Notes: generated by a model not told the origin, from the letters alone. DNA of 64,000 nucleotides from a bacterium (GCA_035308905.1 DATGFS010000026.1:61492-125491), one strand, 5' to 3'; counted from the stretch's first letter, positions 35,879-44,756 are shown. A program made the numbers and translations.

Positions 35879-36667
35879 GTGATGCGTCAATTACGCCACA
35901 CTCTCGCCGGCGCGGCGATCGTACTCGCCGTTGCGCTGGCCGCCGGCCCGCTGCCCGGTGGGGCGCAGGCGCCGGCGCCGTACGTGCACGTGTTTGTGGA
36001 CGGGCAGCCCGTCGCGTTCGACGTGCCGCCGCAGATCCAGTACGGCCGCGTGCTCGTCCCGCTGCGCGGGGTGTTCGAGCGCCTCGGCGCTACAGTCGCC
36101 TGGGACGACCGGACGCAAACGGTGCTCGCCCAACGCGGGGCCACCAGCGTGTCCCTCATGATCGGCAACACCCAGGCCATGATCAACGGACAGCCGGCCG
36201 CGATGGACGTGCCCGCGATGCTCGTCGGGGGCCGGACGATGGTGCCGCTGCGATTCGTGAGCCAAGCCCTCGGCGCGAGCGTGAACTGGGACGCGGCGAC
36301 GTCCACGGTCACGATCGCGAGCAACGGCGCGGCCGCCGTGCCGCCGCCGCCGGCGTATCCGCCCTCCCAAGCCTATCCGCCGTCCCAAACCTATCCACCG
36401 TCGCCGGCGGCGCAGCATGTGACGGGCACGCTGGTCGGGGTGCGGCAGCCCGCGCCGAACGCGCCCGGACAGATCGCCGTAAGCCATGACGGCGTGGTGT
36501 CCACCTATATCGTCACCTCGACGACCGCGATCACGCGCGTCAACGCCGCCAACGGCAGCGGCGGCTCGGTCGATATGGCGAGCCTCAAGCCCGGCGACGC
36601 CGTGGATGTGACCGTGGGGCAGAACGATGCGGCCGTGCGGATCACCGCGACGTACTACTCGCAGTAG
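35879..36667 (+). CDS. Secreted copper-amine-oxidase-N (stalk) domain protein, copy 2
   Basis: 262 residues, paralogue of the preceding gene, with the same GTGATGCGTCA start and an AGGAGGTG site upstream. Signal peptide and stalk module match copy 1 almost position for position (VLVPLRGVFERLGATVAWDD, TMVPLRFVSQALGASVNW). The linker differs: a Pro/Tyr-rich stretch with three or four AYPPSQ-like hexapeptides replaces the short linker of copy 1. The C-terminal beta-rich part is conserved. Localisation is outside the membrane; role unknown. Confidence 0.82.
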   Translation: MMRQLRHTLAGAAIVLAVALAAGPLPGGAQAPAPYVHVFVDGQPVAFDVPPQIQYGRVLVPLRGVFERLGATVAWDDRTQTVLAQRGATSVSLMIGNTQAMINGQPAAMDVPAMLVGGRTMVPLRFVSQALGASVNWDAATSTVTIASNGAAAVPPPPAYPPSQAYPPSQTYPPSPAAQHVTGTLVGVRQPAPNAPGQIAVSHDGVVSTYIVTSTTAITRVNAANGSGGSVDMASLKPGDAVDVTVGQNDAAVRITATYYSQ

Positions 36668-36690
36668 CCGCCCCGCGGCCTAGGGTCGCG

Positions 36691-36722
36691 CGAGGCCGCC
36701 GGGCCGCCGCCCGGCGGCCTCG
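36691..36722 (+). terminator. Hairpin after stalk protein copy 2
   Basis: A perfect 14-bp stem (CGAGGCCGCCGGGC / GCCCGGCGGCCTCG) with a 4-base loop, followed by TTCATGCT, 24 bases after the stop. It is a stronger version of the hairpin after copy 1 and probably ends the stalk-gene transcript before the thioesterase gene. Confidence 0.6.
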
Positions 36723-36752
36723 TTCATGCTATGATCCGCGAAGGGGGCGATC

Positions 36753-37157
36753 ATGCGCGACGGGTTGATCCCGGGCACCGCGGCCGATGTGCAGTTGACC
36801 GTGACCGACGCGATGACGGTGCGCTTCGACGAGCTCGGGACGACCCACCCCGTATACGCGACCTGGATGATGATCAAACACATGGAAGAGGCCGGCCGCA
36901 AGGCGATCCTGCCGTTTCTCGAGCCCGGCGAAGACGCGCTCGGCTACGCGATCGACGTGATTCATCTCGCGCCGACGCCCGTGGGCGCGAGTGTGCGGGC
37001 CCGCGCGATCGTCGAGCGCGTGGAGGCACGGCGGATCCACTGCCGGGTCGAAGCCCATAACGAGCGGGAGAAGATCGGCGAGGGCCGGACCGTGCAGGTC
37101 GTGGTGCCGCGCGCGCGGCTCGTCGCCAGGTTTCGAGAGATCGGCGCCATCCGCTGA
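36753..37157 (+). CDS. Hot-dog thioesterase family protein (FlK-like)
   Basis: 134 residues, single hot-dog fold. THPVYATWMMIKHMEEAGRKA and HLAPTPVGASVRARA match the fluoroacetyl-CoA thioesterase (FlK) subgroup, in which Thr, Glu and His form the active site: T (THPVYAT), E (MEEAG) and H (IHLAPTP) are all present. Most members hydrolyse ordinary acyl-CoAs and are not linked to fluoroacetate. The M20 dipeptidase gene follows after 21 bases. Confidence 0.85.
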   Translation: MRDGLIPGTAADVQLTVTDAMTVRFDELGTTHPVYATWMMIKHMEEAGRKAILPFLEPGEDALGYAIDVIHLAPTPVGASVRARAIVERVEARRIHCRVEAHNEREKIGEGRTVQVVVPRARLVARFREIGAIR

Positions 37158-37177
37158 CGGTTCGCTAAGGGGGAGCC

Positions 37178-38560
37178 ATGTCGACGCGGCCAGTGCACGC
37201 GTTCATCGACGATCACCGGCAGGACGAGCTCGACACGCTCGTGCGGCTCGTGCGGCAGCCGAGCATCAGCGCGCAAAACGTCGGGGTCCGGGAGTGCGCG
37301 CAGCTGCTCGCCGGCATCCTGTCGGAGTACCGGATTCCGGCGCGCCTCATCGAGACGCCGACCCAGCCGGTCGTCTACGGCGAGTTGATAAGCGATCCGC
37401 ACGCTTTTACGCTGATCTGCTACGGCCACTATGACGTGCAGCCGCCGGAGCCGCTCGACCTCTGGCAGTCGCCGCCGTTCGAGCCGGCGGTCCGGGACGG
37501 ACGGATCTACGGCCGCGGGGTCGGTGACAACAAAGGCCAACTGATCGCGCACGTGCTGGCCGCGCGCGCGTGGCTCGAGACGGCCGGGAAGCTGCCGATC
37601 AACCTCAAGTTCGTGTTCGAAGGCGAAGAAGAATCCGGCTCCCCCAGCCTCGGTGCCTTCGCTTCCCGGCACAAGGAGATGCTGGCCGCCGATCTCGTGT
37701 ACATCTCCGACGGGGGCCTGCACCCGTCCGGCCGGCCGGTCATCTCCCTCGGCAACCGCGGCATGCTCGGACTGAGGCTGATCGCCCAAGGCGCCGACCG
37801 CGACAACCACTCCGGCAACAAGGGCGGGGTGGCGCCGAACCCGGTGTGGATGTTGGTGCACCTGTTGGCCACGATGGTCGATCCCAAGGGCCGCGTGCTG
37901 ATCGACGGTTTCTACGACGAGGTGCGGCCGGTGGGTCCGGTCGAGCAGCGGATTCTCGCGTCCCTCGATTTCGACCCCAAGAGCTTTGCGGCGACGATGG
38001 GCATGCCGTCGCTCGAGATCGACGGGCCGACCTACTGGCGGCGCATCATGCTCGAGCCTTATTTCAATATTCAGGGGTTCGCGAGCGGGTACGTGGGGCC
38101 GGGCGCGAAGACGATCATCCCCGCCCGCGCGGAGTGCCGGATCGACATCCGGCTTGTCGTGGACCAGCGGATTGGCGACATCTTCGAGAAGGTGAAGCGG
38201 CACGCGGCGAAGGTCGATCCGCGCGTGCTCGTGGAGATCCGCGAGTCGACGACGATGGAGGCGACGCGGACGCGTCCGGACCACCCCGCGGTCGGCGTCA
38301 TCGCGGAGGCGATCAAGGCGTACCGCGGCGTCGAGCCGGCGCTCAACCTGGCGAGCGGCGGCAGCCTGCCGAACGCCGTCTGGCCGGACGTGCTCGGGAT
38401 CGACCACATCGACGTGCCGTACGCGAACGCCGACGAGAACAACCACAGCCCCAACGAAAATCTCAGCCTGGAGCGCTACTACGACGGCATCCACGTGAGC
38501 GCGGAGGTCTTTCGGGCACTCGCTGGCGCGCACGCGCGCGGCGCGTTCCGCAAGGCCTGA
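37178..38560 (+). CDS. M20 family dipeptidase
   Basis: 460 residues. Zinc-site blocks: CYGHYDVQPPEP (H-x-D), RGVGDNKGQ, and FEGEEESGSP with the catalytic and ligand Glu pair. The length with a central dimerisation insert fits the CNDP2/carnosinase-like dipeptidase branch. No signal peptide, so cytoplasmic. It fits a role in breaking down imported peptides. A GGGGGAG site precedes the ATG. Confidence 0.92.
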   Translation: MSTRPVHAFIDDHRQDELDTLVRLVRQPSISAQNVGVRECAQLLAGILSEYRIPARLIETPTQPVVYGELISDPHAFTLICYGHYDVQPPEPLDLWQSPPFEPAVRDGRIYGRGVGDNKGQLIAHVLAARAWLETAGKLPINLKFVFEGEEESGSPSLGAFASRHKEMLAADLVYISDGGLHPSGRPVISLGNRGMLGLRLIAQGADRDNHSGNKGGVAPNPVWMLVHLLATMVDPKGRVLIDGFYDEVRPVGPVEQRILASLDFDPKSFAATMGMPSLEIDGPTYWRRIMLEPYFNIQGFASGYVGPGAKTIIPARAECRIDIRLVVDQRIGDIFEKVKRHAAKVDPRVLVEIRESTTMEATRTRPDHPAVGVIAEAIKAYRGVEPALNLASGGSLPNAVWPDVLGIDHIDVPYANADENNHSPNENLSLERYYDGIHVSAEVFRALAGAHARGAFRKA

Positions 38561-38604
38561 TCGCGGGGCGCCGCCTCGCGGCCCCCCGTGTCGTGCGCGG
38601 CCGG

Positions 38605-40044
38605 CTAGGCGCACCCCGGCGGAACCCGCCGGTGCCAGTCCGTGACGTCCTGGTAGGCGCGGCCGAGCGCGATCAGCGTCGACTCCTCGAACGGCCGGCC
38701 GACGAGCTGGATCGCGATCGGCAGTCCCTTCGTGCTGAAACCACACGGCACGCCGAGGCCGGGCAGCCCCGCGAGATTGCCGGCCGGTGTAAGGGCCGCG
38801 TTGCCCGCAACGACCGTGATGCCCCCGGGCCCGCGGCGCTTCCTGCCCACCGGCCGCCACTCCGCGTCGATCGGCTCGTCGATCCGGTGGGCGGGCCGCG
38901 GACGCGCCGGCGCGAGAATCACGTCGACGCGCCGGAACAGTTTGGCGAATTCGTCCTGCACGAGACGCCGGATGCGCATCGCCCGGATGTAGTCCACGCC
39001 GCTGATCTGCATGCCGGCGCGGAGGCCGATCGCCTGGCGCTGGTCGGCCAGGAGCGCCGCGCGGCCGCTGCGGACGAGGTCTTCGAACGCCGCCGACCCT
39101 TCGACGCGGATGACCGTTCGGGCCACTGAATCGATGGGCAGCGCCGGGAGGACCGTGCGCGACATCCGCACGCCGAGGCTCTTCAGCGTGTCGAGCGCCT
39201 GGCGCAGCGTGCCGCGAATCGTCGGATCGGCGGTCTCGAAGTCTTCGATCGCGTAGCCGACCCTGAGCGTGCGCAGCGGGCGCCGCCCGCGCTCCATCCG
39301 GAAGCGCCGGCCCGCGGAGCCGGGGTCGCGCGGGTCGGGACCGGCCATCGCTTCGAGGACGATGCCGCAGTCTTCCGCGGTGCGGCACATCGGCCCGAGC
39401 TTGTCCATCGTCCAGGCCAGCGCCATCGCGCCGAAGCGGCTGACGAGGCCGTACGTCGGACGAAGGCCGGTGACGCCGCAGTTCGACGACGGCGACAGGA
39501 TCGACCCCGACGTCTCGGACCCGATGCCGTACGGGACGAGCCCCGCCGCGACCGCCACGCCGGTGCCGCTCGACGAGCCGCCCGACCAATGCTGTGGGTT
39601 CCACGGGTTCCGCGCGGGGCCCTGAAGCGACGCGCCGGCCCGGCGGTAGCCGCCGCCGCCGGCGAGTTCGATCATGGCGAGCTTCGCTGCCAGCACGGCC
39701 CCCGCCGCGTTGAGGCGCTCGATGACGGCCCCGTCGAACGGCAGCACCTGCCGGGCCCACGGCGGCGCGCCGTACGTGGTCGGTCCGCCGCGCGCCGCGA
39801 GCAGGTCCTTCGCGCCGTAGGGAATGCCCGTCAGCGCGGTGCCGTGGCCGCGGGCGAGCAGTTTGTCGGCCGCCCGGGCCTCCCGGAGCGCCCGGTCGTG
39901 CAGGATCGTCGCGAAGGCGTTGAGCGGACGACCGAGCGATTCGAGGCGGTGGAGCGCGAGCCGCGTCAGTTCGACCGACGAGAACTCTTTGCGACGCAGA
40001 CCGTCGCGCAGTTCGCCGATCGTCGCGAACAGAGGACTGTCCAT
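38605..40044 (-). CDS. Amidase (amidase signature family)
   Basis: 479 residues. The Ser-cisSer-Lys triad is visible: Lys in PYGAKDLLA, cis-Ser in GGSSSGTG and the nucleophile in GSETSGSI. The family includes GatA and many amide or allophanate hydrolases; no GatB is nearby, so a catabolic amidase is likely. It is convergent with the M20 dipeptidase gene. A short open frame just upstream ends in a sequence resembling the C-terminus of small amidase-partner (AtzG/GatC-like) subunits. Confidence 0.92.
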   Translation of the reverse strand: MDSPLFATIGELRDGLRRKEFSSVELTRLALHRLESLGRPLNAFATILHDRALREARAADKLLARGHGTALTGIPYGAKDLLAARGGPTTYGAPPWARQVLPFDGAVIERLNAAGAVLAAKLAMIELAGGGGYRRAGASLQGPARNPWNPQHWSGGSSSGTGVAVAAGLVPYGIGSETSGSILSPSSNCGVTGLRPTYGLVSRFGAMALAWTMDKLGPMCRTAEDCGIVLEAMAGPDPRDPGSAGRRFRMERGRRPLRTLRVGYAIEDFETADPTIRGTLRQALDTLKSLGVRMSRTVLPALPIDSVARTVIRVEGSAAFEDLVRSGRAALLADQRQAIGLRAGMQISGVDYIRAMRIRRLVQDEFAKLFRRVDVILAPARPRPAHRIDEPIDAEWRPVGRKRRGPGGITVVAGNAALTPAGNLAGLPGLGVPCGFSTKGLPIAIQLVGRPFEESTLIALGRAYQDVTDWHRRVPPGCA

Positions 40045-40439
40045 GAGGACCTCGCTGCAGCTACGGCGTGAAAGACTACGGTTTGAAGATGAAAGACGGC
40101 TCGACGGTCATCGGCAGCTTGACCGCGCGCAGCGCGGCCGTCGACTTTTCCTGGAATTTCAGGACTTCCAGAATCGATCCGGCCGGAGACCGAGGTCCCC
40201 CCTGCGCCGACCGGCGGCGGGCGGCGCCACGCGGCGCGGCGGCCGCGCCCCGGCCGGGTCGTCGGGTCGTGCGGACGTATCGTCGTCGTCTCATAGACCT
40301 GTTCATACCACACCGGCCGCGGCCGGTCCTTGGGATGTCCGACGAAGGGCCGCCGGGGACGCGGCGAGAAGTGGTGGCCCGGCGGCATTCAGGTGCGATC
40401 CACCGGTATGCCTCCCATATTCTTCGGAGGTGTGTGGCG
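40045..40439. other. 395-base divergent gap between amidase and M19 gene
   Basis: This is the largest gap in the window. It contains the start-side leaders of two divergent genes, the short minus-strand frame described separately, and a very GC-rich, low-complexity middle (about 40200-40280). A GGAGGTG site at 40427 serves the M19-family gene. No clear promoter, tRNA or repeat is seen. Confidence 0.6.
40076..40294 (-). CDS. Short open frame, possible remnant of an AtzG/GatC-like small amidase subunit
   Basis: 72 codons, ending 31 bases before the amidase start on the same strand. The last 35 or so residues look like real protein: ILEVLKFQEKSTAALRAVKL then PMTVEPSFIFKP, a pattern like the EPAxxFxP end of the short subunits that accompany amidases. 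The N-terminal half is Arg/Ala/Pro-rich and looks non-coding, and no ribosome-binding site is clear. It may be a decayed or frameshifted gene. Function is a guess. Confidence 0.3.
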   Translation of the reverse strand: MRRRRYVRTTRRPGRGAAAAPRGAARRRSAQGGPRSPAGSILEVLKFQEKSTAALRAVKLPMTVEPSFIFKP

Positions 40440-41627
40440 ATGCCGCGGTCCAGTGCCACGCTCACCCCGGATGAAGCGCGGTCGCTGCACCACGAGGCGC
40501 TCGTGATCGACAGCCAGCAGCCGCCGGCCACGACGGGGTTTCTGTTCACCGATCGGATGCGGGGCGCGCTCGCGGAGCTGCACGGCCGCAAGGTCTCGCG
40601 CGACGAGGCGCATCCGGTGCTGGTTGACCTCGCGCAGCAGGAGCTGCTCACCTCGTCGGACGCGCGCGAGCAGTTTCTCGAGTTCTGGCACACGTCCGGG
40701 GTGACCGTCGCCTGCGGCACGTATTCCGGCGCGCACCGGATGAGCGACTCGTACGACATGGCCAACCGGCGGCTCGCCCAGGCTCACGCGGTCGTCGAGG
40801 CGCTGGACGGCGAGCTGCTCCTCTGCCGGACGGCCGCGGACATCGAGCGCGCCCATGCAACGCGCAAGCACGGCCTCGTGCTGGATTTCCAGAACACGAC
40901 GCCGTACGCGGACTCGCTCGACCGGATCAACCATTTCCACAACCTCGGGGTGCGGATGGTCCAGCTGACCTACAACCTCCGCAACCTGGTCGGCGACGGC
41001 TGCACCGAGACGAATCAGGGCGGGCTGTCGTACTACGGCCGCGAGGTGGTCCGCCGCCTGAACGACCTCCGCACCCTCGTCGACGTCAGCCACTGCAGCG
41101 AGCCGGTCGGCTGGGACGCGCTCAAGATCTCGACGGCGCCGGTGATCGTCTCGCACTCCGCGAGCAAGACCGTCTGCTACCACGACCGCGGCAAAACCGA
41201 TGAGCTCGCGCGGGCGATCGCCGAGCGGGGCGGGTACTTCGGAGTGGTGGTGATCCCGGGGTTCATCTCGGACAAGAAGGAGCCGACCCTCGACGACTTC
41301 GCGGCCCACGTCGAACACCTCGTGGACGTCTGCGGCATCGACCACGTGGGCATCGGCACCGACAAGGCGGGTCCCGGGCCCGGCACGGAGTCGATGATCG
41401 CGTATCCGCCGGATATGCTGAAGCGGCGGTCCGCCGGTTTCAACTGGGACGGCTTCCGGACCGAAGAACACCGCCTCACGCCCGACTACCATCTCAACGG
41501 GTTCGAGGACTTCCGCGACTGGCCGAATCTGACAATTTGTCTCGCGCGGCGCGGATTCAACGAGGCCGAGCTGCGCAAGCTGCTGGGTCTCAACTACCTG
41601 CGGGTTTTCCGGGACGTGGTGGGGTGA
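40440..41627 (+). CDS. M19 (membrane dipeptidase) family protein with altered metal site
   Basis: 395 residues. The TIM-barrel pattern of renal dipeptidase is present: DVSH (H218), VIVSHS (H239) and HVGIGTDKAG (D308). The first metal pair expected in an IDGHND block is VIDSQQPP here, and the bridging Glu is replaced near DFQNT (about 150-153). Three of the usual zinc ligands are therefore missing; activity may differ from dipeptidase. The ATG has GGAGGTG 6 bases upstream. No lipobox or signal is seen. Confidence 0.82.
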   Translation: MPRSSATLTPDEARSLHHEALVIDSQQPPATTGFLFTDRMRGALAELHGRKVSRDEAHPVLVDLAQQELLTSSDAREQFLEFWHTSGVTVACGTYSGAHRMSDSYDMANRRLAQAHAVVEALDGELLLCRTAADIERAHATRKHGLVLDFQNTTPYADSLDRINHFHNLGVRMVQLTYNLRNLVGDGCTETNQGGLSYYGREVVRRLNDLRTLVDVSHCSEPVGWDALKISTAPVIVSHSASKTVCYHDRGKTDELARAIAERGGYFGVVVIPGFISDKKEPTLDDFAAHVEHLVDVCGIDHVGIGTDKAGPGPGTESMIAYPPDMLKRRSAGFNWDGFRTEEHRLTPDYHLNGFEDFRDWPNLTICLARRGFNEAELRKLLGLNYLRVFRDVVG

Positions 41628-41916
41628 TCCGCCGCCGGATCGCGGCGCCGGCCGTACGCCGCGCGTGACGCGGGAGGCGGAACCGGATCCCCACGCGACG
41701 CGGCGCGAACGCCGCCGCCGGCGGGAGCGTGAGGGGATGCAGGTGCAGGGTCGGAGCGTCCGGCGCCTCGCGGAGTTGAGCGCGCGCCCAGGCCACGTCC
41801 CGTCCGCGGCCGTCCCGGCCGCGGCCAAGCGGCGGCGGTCGAAGCGCCGGCGACGGCTGTGATTCATGGCTGCCGGACGCCTGCCGGCCGGCCGTGAAGC
41901 GGGAGGGTCGAAACCG

Positions 41917-42666
41917 ATGAGTCCACTGCTCGCCGGCCGGGTCGCGTTTGTGACGGGCGCGGGGTCCGGCATCGGCCGCGCGATCGCGAGGCGGTTCGGC
42001 GAGGAAGGCGCGGACATCGCCGCGGTCGACCTGAACGAGGCCGCGGCGTCCGAGACCGCGGACGCGGTGCGCGCCGTCGGCCGCCGCGCCGAAGCGCTCC
42101 GCGCGGACGTCGCCGTCCCGGCGGACGTCGAGGCCGCCGCCCGGCGGGCAAACGAGGTCTTCGGGCGGATCGACGTCCTGGTCAACAACGCGGGGATCAC
42201 GCGCGATTCGACCATTCGGAAGATGACGGACGAGGCCTGGGACCTCGTCATCGACGTGCACCTCAAGGGGACGTTCTTGTGCACCCGCGCGGTCCTGGCC
42301 CGAATGCGGGACGCCGGCCGCGGCGGCGCCGTCGTCAACATGTCCTCGATTTCGGGCAAGATCGGCAATTTCGGCCAGGCCAACTACGCCGCCGCCAAGG
42401 CGGGCATCGCCGCCCTGACCAAAGTCACGGCGCGCGAGTACGCGCGCTACGGCATCCGCGCGAACGCGATTCAGCCCGGCCTGATCGACACCCCGATGAC
42501 CCGGGCGATGGGCGAGGAGATGCTCAGGGCGCGCGTCGCCGATACGCCGCTCGGGCGGATCGGCGCGCCGGAGGAAGTCGCCAACGTCGCGCTGTTCCTG
42601 GCCAGCGACCTCGCGAGTTATGTCACCGGCGCCGTGATCGAGGTCACCGGCGGCCGATATCTCTAG
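41917..42666 (+). CDS. SDR family oxidoreductase (FabG-like)
   Basis: 249-residue short-chain dehydrogenase. TGAGSGIGRAIARRFG, NNAG, MSSISGKIGNFGQANYAAAKAG (split S and YxxxK active site) and a C-terminal VIEVTGGRYL are seen, a full NAD(P)-binding and catalytic set. GGGAGGG lies 10 bases before the ATG at 41917. It ends 9 bases from the DrrB-like gene facing it. Substrate unknown; many such genes are 3-oxoacyl reductase-like. Confidence 0.9.
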   Translation: MSPLLAGRVAFVTGAGSGIGRAIARRFGEEGADIAAVDLNEAAASETADAVRAVGRRAEALRADVAVPADVEAAARRANEVFGRIDVLVNNAGITRDSTIRKMTDEAWDLVIDVHLKGTFLCTRAVLARMRDAGRGGAVVNMSSISGKIGNFGQANYAAAKAGIAALTKVTAREYARYGIRANAIQPGLIDTPMTRAMGEEMLRARVADTPLGRIGAPEEVANVALFLASDLASYVTGAVIEVTGGRYL

Positions 42667-42675
42667 CGCGGGCGC

Positions 42676-43500
42676 TCAGGTGATGATGCGCGGGAGCATG
42701 CGCGCGGCGATCGCGACGAGCACGGTCACGGCGACGACGAGGACGGTCAGGTCCAGGCCGAGCCCGTAGACGCTCGTGCCGGCCCGTACCATCAGAGCGC
42801 GCAGGGCGTCGACCTCGTACGTCAGCGGGTTGACCAGCGAGACCACCTGCAGCCACCCCGGCATCAGGCTGATCGGGTAGATCGCGTTGCTCGCGAAGAA
42901 CAGCGGCATCGTGAGCAGCTGGCCCATCCCCATCACGCGTTCGCGCGTCTTGACGATGCAGGCGATGATCAGCGAGAGCGTCGCGAACAGCGCGGCGCCG
43001 ATCACGATCACCACCATGACCCCGAGCACGTGCAGCGGATGCGGGTCGAGGTGGATGCCGATCAGCAGGGCGAGGATGTAGACGATCACCGCCTGCGACA
43101 GCGCGCGCGCGCCGGCCGACATGGCCTTGCCGGCCACGAGCGCCGTGCGCGACGCCGGGGTGACGAGCAGCTTGTGCAGCACGCCGACGTCGCGCTCCCA
43201 GATCGCGGCCACGCCGTAGAAGATCGCGATGAACAGGGCGCTCTGGGCCAGCACGCCCGGGGCCATGAAGTCCAGGTAGGTGAGCCGGCCGGTCGGCACT
43301 CCGCGGACGCGCGCCATGACCTGGCCGAACACCAGCAGCCACAAGGTCGGCTGCGCCGCGCGGCTCAACAGCTCGACGGGGTCCCGCCGCAGCTTCAGGA
43401 GCTCGGCCCACGCCACCGTGACGGCGTGGCGGACGAACGCGGGAATCGCCGGCGGCTCAGGAGAGACGACGGGCCGTACGGCGGGTGCGAAGGACCTCAC
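42676..43500 (-). CDS. ABC-2 type permease, DrrB-like
   Basis: 274 residues from GTG 43500, about six membrane helices, ABC-2 fold (TWLLVFGQVM, LTYLDFMAPGVLAQ). It acts with the DrrA-like ATPase in drug or lipid export. A TTG start 7 codons earlier is possible, but GTG 43500 has CAGGAGG 8 bases upstream. The 5' end overlaps the ATPase 3' end by 44 bases, which implies tight translational coupling. Confidence 0.9.
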   Translation of the reverse strand: MRSFAPAVRPVVSPEPPAIPAFVRHAVTVAWAELLKLRRDPVELLSRAAQPTLWLLVFGQVMARVRGVPTGRLTYLDFMAPGVLAQSALFIAIFYGVAAIWERDVGVLHKLLVTPASRTALVAGKAMSAGARALSQAVIVYILALLIGIHLDPHPLHVLGVMVVIVIGAALFATLSLIIACIVKTRERVMGMGQLLTMPLFFASNAIYPISLMPGWLQVVSLVNPLTYEVDALRALMVRAGTSVYGLGLDLTVLVVAVTVLVAIAARMLPRIIT

Positions 43501-44263
43501 GGTAGCTGCCTCCTGCCACAATTTGGCTGCCGGTGAACTCGGCGAAGACGTCGTCGAGCGTCGCCGCCGGACCGACCTGCGCCTTCAGTTCGGCCGGGGA
43601 GCCGATCGCCACAATCTTGCCGAGGTGCATGACCGCGACCCGGTCGCAGTGCGCGTCGGCTTCGGTCATGTCGTGCGTCGTGATGAAGATCGTCATGCCG
43701 TAGCGGTTCCGCAGGTCGTCGATGTCCTCCCAGACCGCGCGGTGGGCGACGGGATCCAGGCCGACGGTCGGCTCGTCCATGAAGAGCACGGCCGGATGGT
43801 GCAGCAGGCTCTGCGCGATCTCGAGCCGGCGGATCATCCCGCCGGAGTAGCGGCGCACCAGCGTACGCGCCGCGTCGCGCAGCCCGACGACGTCGAGCGC
43901 CTCGTTGATGCGGGCGTCCTGTTCCGCCCGCGGGATGTCGTGAAGCCGCGCGGAGACCCACAGGTTCTCGTACGCGGTGAGCGACCCGTCGGCGGAGACG
44001 ACCTGGGGCACGTACCCGATCCGCCGGCGCACCTGCGACGGCTGCCGCGTCACTTCCGCGCCGGCGACCCAGGCGGTCCCCGCGGTCGGCGGGAGCAGCG
44101 TGGTGAGGATCTTGATCATCGTGCTCTTGCCCGCGCCGTTGGGGCCGATCAGTCCGTAGATCTCGCCGGGCCGGACGTCGATCGACACCCCGTCGACCGC
44201 CGTAACGTCGGGGTAGCGCTTCGTGAGGCCCTCCGTGTGGACCACCGCGGCCGCGCCGGTCAT
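43457..44263 (-). CDS. ABC transporter ATP-binding protein, DrrA-like
   Basis: 268 residues. Walker A GPNGAGKST is at 40-48, signature RRYSGGMIRRLEIA, Walker B AVLFMDEPTVGLD and H-loop TTHDMTEAD follow, and a DrrA-type C-terminal end (ATLDDVFAEFTG) is present. It is the export-type ATPase of a DrrAB system. It starts within the last bases of the MarR gene (ATGA). Confidence 0.92.
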   Translation of the reverse strand: MTGAAAVVHTEGLTKRYPDVTAVDGVSIDVRPGEIYGLIGPNGAGKSTMIKILTTLLPPTAGTAWVAGAEVTRQPSQVRRRIGYVPQVVSADGSLTAYENLWVSARLHDIPRAEQDARINEALDVVGLRDAARTLVRRYSGGMIRRLEIAQSLLHHPAVLFMDEPTVGLDPVAHRAVWEDIDDLRNRYGMTIFITTHDMTEADAHCDRVAVMHLGKIVAIGSPAELKAQVGPAATLDDVFAEFTGSQIVAGGSYREVLRTRRTARRLS

Positions 44264-44748
44264 CGGCCGCCTCCGGCGCCCGTGCGAAGGAACAACTCGC
44301 GCAGGCCGTCGAGTCCGCTGCGCGCGGCGAGCAGCGCCGCGACAGGCGCGTCCGCGATCGCGTGCGCGATCTCGCGGCGGGCGGCGGCGCGGGCCGCCCC
44401 AAGCCGGGTCTCGCCCCGCGCGGTGAGGGCGAGGCGGACCTGCCGGCGGTTCGCGGCGTCGGTCGCGCGTGTCACCCACCCGCGCTGGACGAGACGGTCG
44501 ACCAGCGCGGAGGATGTCGCCGGCGTGGTCCCCAGGTGATCGGCGAGCGCCCGCAGGGCGCACCCGCGGTGGACCTCGATGTAGACGAGCGACCGGAATT
44601 GCGGCACCGTCAGGTCGGGCATCTCGCGCCGCATGCGGGCGCGGACGCGCCGCATGATGAGCGGGGCGACGTCGACGAGCCTGGCGGCGCACTCCGCGGC
44701 GAGGGCCCGCCGGCGGTCGACCGAGCGGTCGGAGACGAGGGTGGGCAT
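44260..44748 (-). CDS. MarR family transcriptional regulator
   Basis: 162 residues. Winged-helix core: TVPQFRSLVYIEVHRGCALRALADHLG, then TPATSSALVDRLVQRGWV (recognition helix) and RRQVRLALTARG (wing). It is the first gene of the marR-drrA-drrB operon and probably represses it until a ligand binds. Its promoter region holds an extended -10 and a CGAAC-A-GTTCG palindrome. Confidence 0.92.
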   Translation of the reverse strand: MPTLVSDRSVDRRRALAAECAARLVDVAPLIMRRVRARMRREMPDLTVPQFRSLVYIEVHRGCALRALADHLGTTPATSSALVDRLVQRGWVTRATDAANRRQVRLALTARGETRLGAARAAARREIAHAIADAPVAALLAARSGLDGLRELFLRTGAGGGR

Positions 44749-44756
44749 CGACCGTC

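Noticed and set aside
41665..41862. Arg-rich 65-codon open frame between the M19 gene and the SDR gene
   Set aside because: Composition is what random GC-rich sequence gives, no ribosome-binding site or similarity is seen; the 289-base gap otherwise holds only the SDR leader.
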